Below are positions 1 to 4,541 of a stretch of 5,872 nt of DNA, piece after piece (within the stretch, counting starts at the first letter, position 1; the number at the start of each line of letters is the position of its first letter). Source of the stretch: Cyanobacteriota bacterium (lineage in GTDB: Bacteria; Cyanobacteriota; Cyanobacteriia; PCC-6307; Cyanobiaceae); contig JAPLIF010000234.1 of NCBI GenBank assembly GCA_026389255.1, positions 1-5,872 of the forward strand. Reading direction: 5' to 3'. The notes beneath the pieces were generated by a model that saw nothing but the letters and a program-made list of their open reading frames with translations, was not told the origin of the DNA and did not search any database. Made by a program: the position numbers and the translations under genes.

Positions 1-334
1 GTCGCAGTCGCCCGAAGGCCTCATCGATCGAATACACCTCTAGTTCCTCCACCCACGGTTCGATGGTGGCCATCAGGCGTTGGCTCATGTCGGCATAAAG
101 GCCGTAGTTGGAGCTGCGCACGATCACCTGCTGCTGCTGCAGCTGCCGTTGCACTTGGAAGTAGGGCGCACCCATGGGAATGCCCAGGGCGCGGGCTTCG
201 GCGCTGCGCGAGACGATGCAGCCGTCGTTGTTGGAGAGCACGACCAGGGGCCTGCCGATGACCCCTGGATCGAGCACCGCTTCGCAGGAGGCATAAAAAT
301 TGTTGCCATCGATGAGCACGATCGCGGTGGCCAT
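1..334 (-). CDS. umuC: UmuC, Y-family translesion DNA polymerase (N-terminal part, cut by window edge)
   Basis: Encodes the first 111 residues of a DNA polymerase V catalytic subunit; the rest lies beyond position 1. This family copies past damaged template bases in the SOS response, usually with UmuD'. Seen directly: the N-terminal palm motif DGNNFYASCE (residues 9-18) with the metal-binding Asp9, the stretch VVLSNNDGCIVSRSAEARAL (31-50) with the fingers residues typical of UmuC, the segment SSNYGLYADMSQRLM (74-88), and the catalytic SIDEAF (102-107) with Asp104 and Glu105. The ATG at 334 gives the usual short UmuC N-terminus (MATAIVLIDGNN); an upstream ATG at 351 is in another frame. A LexA-like box lies 26 bases upstream, which suggests DNA-damage induction. 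No umuD is adjacent, although umuD often precedes umuC. The family call is secure; polymerase V versus another UmuC-like paralogue is less so. Confidence 0.93.
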   Translation of the reverse strand, partial: MATAIVLIDGNNFYASCEAVLDPGVIGRPLVVLSNNDGCIVSRSAEARALGIPMGAPYFQVQRQLQQQQVIVRSSNYGLYADMSQRLMATIEPWVEELEVYSIDEAFGRLR

Positions 335-359
335 GGTCCTCGGCAGCCCATGGCACTTT

Positions 360-373
360 AGTACATCTATACT
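360..373 (-). promoter_or_regulatory. Putative LexA (SOS) box upstream of umuC
   Basis: The sequence agtacatctatact is a near-palindrome (AGTA-N6-TACT) lying between the stop of the 379-870 gene and the umuC start. The cyanobacterial LexA box as I recall it from Anabaena work is RGTAC-NNN-D-GTWC-B; this site matches 13 of the 14 positions read in either direction, with one mismatch in one half-site. Its position 26 bases before the umuC ATG fits an operator overlapping a promoter. The consensus is from memory and binding is inferred. Confidence 0.6.
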
Positions 374-378
374 GGTTG

Positions 379-870
379 TCAGGTTGGGGCGCGGTCTTTG
401 GGGGCTGGCGCCCCATCCCATTCGTCGTCTTCTAGGAGCAGTTGCTGGAACGAGATGTACAGCTCGGCGTCAGCCCCCTCCACGCGGCGGGGTCCCATCG
501 GCCCCTGGCCCAAACGGGGCCTGGACGCTTTGCTGCTGCGTTGGCGGCTGGCTCCGGTTGGGGCGGCCGTGCCTCCAGGAGGGGTGCCGGCCGGGGAGTC
601 GCTCGCCTGGGCCAAGGCGGTGGATTTCGCGTCACTTTCTAGTTGCCGCAATCGATCGAGCAGGTGCGGCGGCACCGTGCCATCGGCGCTGGCTTGCATC
701 AATTCCCGGAAAAGTTGCTGCGGATTGCGCTCCAGTTCCAGGGGATGGCGGCCCTGGGGGGCCGGGTCCCCCTGCGGGATCGGCGCGGCAGGCGAGGGGG
801 GCGGCAGTTTTTGGGGCAGCTGGCGGCCAAGGGCCTCCAGCCGTTCACGGCTGCGGGCATCGAAGCTCAT
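379..870 (-). CDS. Uncharacterised charged, proline-rich cyanobacterial protein (163 aa)
   Basis: I do not recognise a named domain, though the layout resembles hypothetical proteins annotated in marine and freshwater Synechococcus. The ATG at 870 gives an N-terminus MSFDARSRERLEALGRQLPQ; longer in-frame starts (to 984) would add a stretch that does not look like protein and would overlap the start of divergent yraN. Visible parts: an Arg/Leu-rich helix at residues 5-20, a proline-rich segment at 19-42, a more conserved-looking block around NPQQLFRELMQA (49-60) and DGTVPPHLLDRLRQLE (63-78), a low-complexity Ala/Pro/Arg/Ser linker at 88-130, and an acidic tail with AELYISFQQLLLEDDE (135-150). 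There is no signal peptide or membrane segment, so it is probably cytosolic. It lies upstream of umuC on the same strand with a 44-base gap containing the LexA-like box, so umuC may be controlled separately. Function unknown. Confidence 0.72.
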   Translation of the reverse strand: MSFDARSRERLEALGRQLPQKLPPPSPAAPIPQGDPAPQGRHPLELERNPQQLFRELMQASADGTVPPHLLDRLRQLESDAKSTALAQASDSPAGTPPGGTAAPTGASRQRSSKASRPRLGQGPMGPRRVEGADAELYISFQQLLLEDDEWDGAPAPKDRAPT

Positions 871-939
871 GGGGGCGCCGATCGACTGGAACCCAGTGTG
901 TCGCTTCCGGCATGCCATTGCCCACCAACCCTGTCGATG

Positions 940-953
940 CCAGGGAACCCTGG
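940..953. repeat. Short inverted repeat in the divergent intergenic region before yraN
   Basis: The sequence ccagggaaccctgg has perfect 6-base arms around a 2-base centre and ends 11 bases before the yraN start. An overlapping alternative pairing exists between ccctg (930-934 area) and caggg (941-945). It sits in the 94-base gap between two divergent genes, where promoters and operators are expected. I see no convincing -35/-10 pair, and chance is quite possible in such GC-rich DNA. Confidence 0.3.
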
Positions 954-964
954 TGCCAACCGCA

Positions 965-1336
965 ATGCCGAATGTGCCCCGCACGCTGGCCCAACGTCAG
1001 GGAGCCTGGGCCGAACAACGGGCCCTGCGGCTCCTGCAAAACAGGGGGTGGCGGCTGGTGTCGCGCAACTGGCGCTGCCGCTGGGGGGAGCTGGATCTGG
1101 TGGTCGACAAGCCCGGGCGCTTGCTGTTGGTTGAGGTCAAGGGCCGGGGGCCCAACGACTGGGATGGGGGCGGCACGGCCGCCCTGCGTTGGCCAAAACG
1201 TTTGCGCTTGCAGCGTGCCTGGGATTGCTGGCTGGTGGACCACCCCAGCTGGGCCGACAGACCGGTGGAGCAGGTGGCGGCCCTGGTGCCGTTGCCTCCC
1301 CGTTCGGGGCCGGTGCGCTGGATCCGGCTGGGATGA
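965..1336 (+). CDS. yraN: YraN family (UPF0102) predicted nuclease-fold protein
   Basis: A 123-residue protein of the normal length for YraN/UPF0102. Members have the PD-(D/E)XK nuclease fold related to Holliday-junction resolvases; their biological role is not well settled. Seen directly: the N-terminal signature RQGAWAEQRALRLLQNRGWR (11-30), the first acidic motif GELDLVV (41-47, Glu42 and Asp44), and the second motif LLLVEVKGR (53-61) with Glu57 and Lys59, matching the ExK part of the active site; a basic segment WPKRLRLQRA (76-85) follows. All key residues are present. The ATG at 965 was chosen because it places the conserved QG..AE block about 12 residues from the N-terminus; in-frame codons upstream would overlap the divergent neighbour. 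No Shine-Dalgarno sequence is evident, which is common in cyanobacteria. It ends 20 bases before the convergent 1357-1680 gene. Confidence 0.92.
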   Translation: MPNVPRTLAQRQGAWAEQRALRLLQNRGWRLVSRNWRCRWGELDLVVDKPGRLLLVEVKGRGPNDWDGGGTAALRWPKRLRLQRAWDCWLVDHPSWADRPVEQVAALVPLPPRSGPVRWIRLG

Positions 1337-1356
1337 AGATCCCCAAGAGCGGCCAT

Positions 1357-1680
1357 TCAGTGGCTGGCACCCCCGGGGGTGAAGCGCACCGTGCAGCGAT
1401 AGCGGGGCAGGCCCCCCATGCTGCCGACGCCGATCTCCTGGCAGGAGGTGCTGTCCACCTGGGCGCCGGCGGGCACGAGCTGCAGGGCCCGTTGGCTGGC
1501 GTCGTCCTGGCTCCAGATCGATTCGGCCGTGCGGCTCGGTTCCGCCCGGGCCACTAGCGGCCCCAGGCCCAAGGCCGCCAGGGCCAGGGCCAGTGCCAGG
1601 GTCCGAGCCCTGAGCGCTAGGGCGCCGGGGCCCGGGGCTCCGCCAGGACGGAGGGCCTCGATGGGGGGGGAGGAGGTCAT
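1357..1680 (-). CDS. Small predicted secreted protein with two cysteines, function unknown
   Basis: Encodes 107 residues. The ATG at 1680 gives [14 protein letters not shown], followed by a hydrophobic Leu/Ala core at about 26-42 and a likely signal peptidase site after ARA at residue 46. This predicts export to the periplasm or thylakoid lumen, leaving a mature protein of about 61 residues. The mature part contains [20 protein letters not shown] (59-78), Cys80 and Cys96 (a possible disulfide) and a terminal [10 protein letters not shown] strand pattern (93-102). It resembles small uncharacterised proteins found beside rsmA in picocyanobacteria, but I cannot name a family. The (LA)n core is encoded by four 6-base tandem repeats, and codons 4-6 contain a run of eight C. 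Starts upstream of 1680, such as 1728, would run into rsmA and lack a clean signal peptide. It is divergent from rsmA (46-base gap). Confidence 0.68.
   Translation of the reverse strand: MTSSPPIEALRPGGAPGPGALALRARTLALALALAALGLGPLVARAEPSRTAESIWSQDDASQRALQLVPAGAQVDSTSCQEIGVGSMGGLPRYRCTVRFTPGGASH
1577..1600. repeat. Four tandem 6-base repeats (gccagg)
   Basis: Units at 1577-1582, 1583-1588, 1589-1594 (last base t instead of g) and 1595-1600 encode alternating Leu-Ala in the hydrophobic core of the signal peptide of the minus-strand gene. Gain or loss of a unit would keep the frame and only lengthen or shorten the core by two residues. Confidence 0.6.
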
Positions 1681-1726
1681 GGCAACGGGGGGACAGGCAA
1701 TGTGGAAGTCTGTGCGCAGGTGGTTC

Positions 1727-3178
1727 ATGACCTTCAGTGGCCACCGGGCCCGGCACCGCTTCGGCCAGCATTGGCTCATCGACGCCACCGTGCTCGATCA
1801 GATTGTGGCAGCGGCGGCCCTGCAACCCCACGATCGGGTGCTGGAGGTCGGACCCGGGCGCGGCGCCCTCACCCAGAGGTTGTTGGCCTCCGAGGTGGCG
1901 GCCCTGGAGGCGATCGAACTGGATCGGGATCTGGTCACGGGCCTGCGGCAGCGCTTCGGCCCGGACCCCCGCTTCCAGTTGATCGAGGGCGATGCGCTGC
2001 GGGTCCCGATCGAGCGCCAGGGCCCTGGGGCCTGCACCAAGGTGGTGGCCAACATCCCTTACAACATCACTGGCCCCCTGCTCCAGAAGCTGGTGGGCAG
2101 CCTGGCGGCTCCGTTGACCCCCCCCTTCGAACGCCTGGTGTTGCTGGTGCAGCGGGAGGTGGGCGAGCGTATCCGGGCCCAACCGGGCACGTCGGCCTAT
2201 TCGGCCCTGAGCGTGCGCATGCAGCTGCTGGGCCACTGCCGTTTGGTCTGCCCGGTGCCGCCCCGATGTTTCAAGCCACCCCCGAAGGTGGATTCGGAGG
2301 TGCTGCTGATCGAACCGTTTGCCCCGGGCTCCCGCCTGGCCGCCGAGGGGGCCGGGGTTCTCGACACGCTGCTGCGGCGTTGTTTCGCCTCGCGGCGCAA
2401 GATGCTGCGCAACACCCTTGCCGGTCTGCTGCCTCCCGAACAGTTGCAGTTCGTGGCCGGGGCCGCCGGTGTCGATTTGGCGGCCCGGCCTCTGCGCCCG
2501 ACCGCCGACGCCCAGCTCAGCCTCGCCTGTGATGACCCCAGCCTCAGCAGTGGGCCCGACAATCTCATCTTAAGGGCGGCCGAAGGACTGCGCGCCAGGG
2601 TTGGGTTGCCGGAACTCGGGGCGGCGATTACACTCGAGAAACGGATTCCGCTGGGAGCAGGCCTGGCGGGGGGCTCCAGTGATGCAGCCGCCACTTTGTT
2701 GGCACTCCAGGTGCTCTGGGGCATTGCCCTGGAACCCGCCGCCTTGATGGACCTGGCGGCTGCCCTGGGTTCGGATGTGCCCTACTGCCTGGAGGGGGGG
2801 CTGCAATTGAGTTTTGGGCGCGGGGAGCGCTTGGAGCCCGCCGACGCTTTGGCGGAGCGGTCCCTTGGGGTGTTGCTGGTGACTCTGAAAAGCCAGTCCG
2901 CGCTGCCCCCTTTGCGCAACGACCTCCAGTCCGTGGTGGCGCCGGAGGTGCCCAGCGTCGGCCGTGCCCTGGGCCTACTGCGCCAGGCCCCCGGGGCCCT
3001 GGCGGTGGCGATGAGCGGCTCGGGTCCCAGCGTGTTTGCGCTGTTTGACGATGGGACCGGGGCCGAACGGGCGGCCGCAATCCTGGCCGAACCGTTGGCG
3101 GCGGAGGGATTCGCCTGGTGGTGCACGCGCACCAGGGCGTCAGGTGTCAGCCTGGAGGCTGATTCCAGCGCCCCATGA
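1727..3178 (+). CDS. rsmA: RsmA (KsgA) 16S rRNA dimethyltransferase, C-terminally truncated and fused in frame to an IspE remnant
   Basis: One uninterrupted 483-codon frame with two unrelated parts. Residues 1 to ~255 are RsmA, which dimethylates two adjacent adenines near the 3' end of 16S rRNA using S-adenosylmethionine. Visible motifs: HRFGQHWL (10-17), SAM motif [10 protein letters not shown] (40-49), acidic Glu64, EGD (87-89), catalytic NIPYN (109-113), [14 protein letters not shown] (177-190) and [15 protein letters not shown] (223-237). The expected RsmA ending, about 20 more residues with a tryptophan or tyrosine helix, is absent. From ~256 the sequence is IspE. The ATG at 1727 gives the standard N-terminus; an in-frame ATG at 1700 is possible, and longer extensions would run antisense through the secreted-protein gene. 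The RsmA catalytic core is complete, so methyltransferase activity is plausible. A real fusion, an adaptive deletion or an assembly error could each explain the structure. Confidence 0.88.
   Translation: MTFSGHRARHRFGQHWLIDATVLDQIVAAAALQPHDRVLEVGPGRGALTQRLLASEVAALEAIELDRDLVTGLRQRFGPDPRFQLIEGDALRVPIERQGPGACTKVVANIPYNITGPLLQKLVGSLAAPLTPPFERLVLLVQREVGERIRAQPGTSAYSALSVRMQLLGHCRLVCPVPPRCFKPPPKVDSEVLLIEPFAPGSRLAAEGAGVLDTLLRRCFASRRKMLRNTLAGLLPPEQLQFVAGAAGVDLAARPLRPTADAQLSLACDDPSLSSGPDNLILRAAEGLRARVGLPELGAAITLEKRIPLGAGLAGGSSDAAATLLALQVLWGIALEPAALMDLAAALGSDVPYCLEGGLQLSFGRGERLEPADALAERSLGVLLVTLKSQSALPPLRNDLQSVVAPEVPSVGRALGLLRQAPGALAVAMSGSGPSVFALFDDGTGAERAAAILAEPLAAEGFAWWCTRTRASGVSLEADSSAP
2492..3178 (+). 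pseudogene. ispE: IspE (4-diphosphocytidyl-2-C-methyl-D-erythritol kinase) remnant, 3' part of the fused frame
   Basis: IspE is the GHMP kinase that phosphorylates CDP-methylerythritol in the MEP isoprenoid pathway. Residues ~256-483 of the fused frame match its middle and end: [20 protein letters not shown] (264-283), ATP-binding loop [14 protein letters not shown] (308-321), LGSDVPYCL (347-355) with the likely catalytic Asp350, GRGERLEP (364-371), LPPLRNDLQ (393-401) and [13 protein letters not shown] (428-440). Missing are the ~45 N-terminal residues that carry the PAK.N motif with the catalytic lysine and the substrate-contacting histidine, and about 45 residues between VLLV (382-385) and LPPLRND, where the family normally has the VS.PTPWAY-like segment. 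The length agrees: ~228 residues against a usual ~310-320. There is no separate start codon upstream of its ATP-binding loop; the first in-frame Met is residue 341. Kinase activity is not expected. It remains open and free of stops, so it may be recent or an artefact. Confidence 0.75.
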
Positions 3179-3495
3179 GTGACGCCCTGACCCGATCCGA
3201 TGGTTCGGACCCCCAGGCCCCCCGGAAGGGACCCCTTAATTTCCTGATTGGTGCCCTCACCAGTGGGGTACTGGCTTGGCTGGCCCTGGGGTTGAGCCGG
3301 CGAGTCCTGGCCCACTACGCCAGCCATCCACCGCAATACAGCTCGCCGATCGCCCAAAACATCGCCACGGCGATGAAGACCCTGATGGTGGGCATGTGTT
3401 TTCTGGCCACCTTCAGCTTCGCTTTCATTGGGCTTGGCCTTCTCCTGGTGTTCGTGCGCTCCCTGGTGGTGGCCAAGCCCGGTTCAGCTGCCTAG
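3175..3495 (+). CDS. DUF3082 family small membrane protein
   Basis: Encodes 106 residues of a cyanobacterial membrane-protein family (DUF3082) of unknown function. A charged N-terminus (1-20, ending PRKGP) is followed by a first membrane segment [18 protein letters not shown] (23-40), a basic SRR turn, a loop with the conserved-looking [20 protein letters not shown] (47-66), and a second membrane segment from about [20 protein letters not shown] (70-89) to LVFV (91-94). The C-terminal tail is short. The ATG at 3175 overlaps the stop of the upstream frame as ATGA, so translation is probably coupled. The position between ispE and pdhB matches picocyanobacterial gene order as I know it. The family call rests on the two-segment architecture and the HPP.YSSPIAQ.IA block. 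Confidence 0.85.
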   Translation: MSDALTRSDGSDPQAPRKGPLNFLIGALTSGVLAWLALGLSRRVLAHYASHPPQYSSPIAQNIATAMKTLMVGMCFLATFSFAFIGLGLLLVFVRSLVVAKPGSAA

Positions 3496-3524
3496 AACGC
3501 TGGGCCTTGCCGGAGTCTGAGATA

Positions 3525-3537
3525 GGTTGGCCCAACC
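3525..3537. repeat. Perfect inverted repeat in the leader of pdhB
   Basis: The sequence ggttggcccaacc has 6-base arms around one central base and ends 18 bases before the pdhB GTG start, within the 60-base gap after the DUF3082 gene. It could be a regulator-binding dyad or, with five paired bases and a three-base loop, a weak RNA hairpin near the ribosome binding region. It has no T tract, so it is not a typical intrinsic terminator. No clear -35/-10 pair was found beside it. Confidence 0.35.
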
Positions 3538-3555
3538 CTTGGCCGATGGCGGATC

Positions 3556-4539
3556 GTGGCCGAAACCCTGCTGTTCAATGCCCTGCGCGAAGCCATTGAT
3601 GAGGAGATGGCTCGTGACCCCAATGTTTGTGTGATGGGGGAAGACGTGGGTCACTACGGCGGCTCCTACAAAGTCACCAAGGATCTGCACCAAAAGTATG
3701 GTGAATTGCGGGTACTCGATACTCCCATTGCCGAGAACGCATTTACGGGTATGGCCGTCGGTGCTGCCATGACGGGCCTACGGCCGATTGTGGAAGGCAT
3801 GAATATGGGTTTTTTGTTGCTGGCGTTTAACCAAATCTCTAACAATATGGGAATGCTTCGCTATACCAGCGGCGGTAATTATACGATCCCGACCGTTGTG
3901 CGGGGACCCGGTGGTGTGGGCCGCCAATTAGGGGCTGAACACAGCCAACGTCTAGAGGCCTATTTCCATGCGATTCCCGGAATCAAGATTGTGGCTTGCA
4001 GCACGCCCACCAATGCCAAGGGGCTGATGAAGGCGGCGATTCGGGATAATAATCCAGTCGTCTTTTTTGAACATGTACTCCTCTATAATCTCTCCGAAGA
4101 AATTCCCGCTGGCGAATATGTATGCGCCCTCGACCAGGCCGAAATTGTAAGAAGCGGTAAGGATATAACCATTCTCACCTACTCCCGCATGCGCCATCAT
4201 TGCCTTAAGGCAGTGCAACAGTTGGAGGGTGAAGGCATCGATGTCGAGCTGATTGACCTGATCAGCCTCAAGCCCTTTGATCTGGATACGATCACCGCTT
4301 CGATTCGCAAGACTCACCGGGTCATTATTGTCGAAGAGTGCATGAAAACTGGGGGAATAGGGGCCGAGCTCATTGCCTTGATTACGGAACACTGTTTCGA
4401 TGACCTTGATGCTCGCCCCGTGCGGCTCTCTTCCAAGGACATCCCAACTCCCTACAACGGTCGGCTTGAAAATCTAACGATCATTCAGCCCCACCAGATT
4501 GTGACGGCGGCCATGGATCTCACCCAGGGTGCCCACTGA
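3556..4539 (+). CDS. pdhB: Pyruvate dehydrogenase E1 component, beta subunit
   Basis: A full-length 327-residue E1 beta subunit. With E1 alpha it forms the thiamine-diphosphate enzyme that decarboxylates pyruvate and passes the acetyl group to the E2 lipoyl domain, making acetyl-CoA. Seen directly: [16 protein letters not shown] (26-41), [20 protein letters not shown] (52-71) in which Glu60 is the residue expected to contact the cofactor aminopyrimidine, [13 protein letters not shown] (74-86), [16 protein letters not shown] (116-131) with His129 at the active site, IKIVACSTP (143-151), [10 protein letters not shown] (169-178), and the C-terminal [20 protein letters not shown] (298-era block) with [11 protein letters not shown] near the end. 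The start is GTG at 3556; the nearby ATG at 3545 is in another frame. The stop is two bases before secD. The gene is visibly less GC-rich than its neighbours and uses ATA, AGA and TTA codons. Confidence 0.97.
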   Translation: MAETLLFNALREAIDEEMARDPNVCVMGEDVGHYGGSYKVTKDLHQKYGELRVLDTPIAENAFTGMAVGAAMTGLRPIVEGMNMGFLLLAFNQISNNMGMLRYTSGGNYTIPTVVRGPGGVGRQLGAEHSQRLEAYFHAIPGIKIVACSTPTNAKGLMKAAIRDNNPVVFFEHVLLYNLSEEIPAGEYVCALDQAEIVRSGKDITILTYSRMRHHCLKAVQQLEGEGIDVELIDLISLKPFDLDTITASIRKTHRVIIVEECMKTGGIGAELIALITEHCFDDLDARPVRLSSKDIPTPYNGRLENLTIIQPHQIVTAAMDLTQGAH

Positions 4540-4541
4540 CC

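Noticed and set aside
1337..1356. Possible terminator between the convergent yraN and secreted-protein genes
   Set aside because: Only 20 bases, with no stem-loop and T tract visible.
300..1382. 360-codon open frame on the plus strand
   Set aside because: Low-complexity Gly/Trp/Arg/Cys composition, and it overlaps the better-supported 379-870 minus gene and yraN in the wrong frame.
1418..1726. N-terminal extension of the rsmA frame back to 1418
   Set aside because: It would run antisense through the whole signal-peptide gene, while the ATG at 1727 gives the standard RsmA N-terminus.
845..2236. 463-codon open frame on the minus strand spanning yraN, the secreted-protein gene and the rsmA start
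   Set aside because: It is antisense to clear yraN and rsmA motifs, is rich in His/Gln/Arg/Pro typical of antisense frames in GC-rich genes, and has no recognisable domain.
2480..2515. Programmed frameshift or intein explaining the rsmA-ispE join
   Set aside because: Both parts are in the same frame, no slippery site is needed, and there is no inserted intein sequence; segments are missing rather than added.
1702..2532. 276-codon plus-strand frame overlapping rsmA in another phase
   Set aside because: Pro/Gly/Arg/Ala-rich frame-shifted reading of rsmA; the rsmA motifs are in the 1727 frame.
3952..4392. 146-codon minus-strand frame opposite pdhB
   Set aside because: It lies wholly inside pdhB, which is full length and conserved here.
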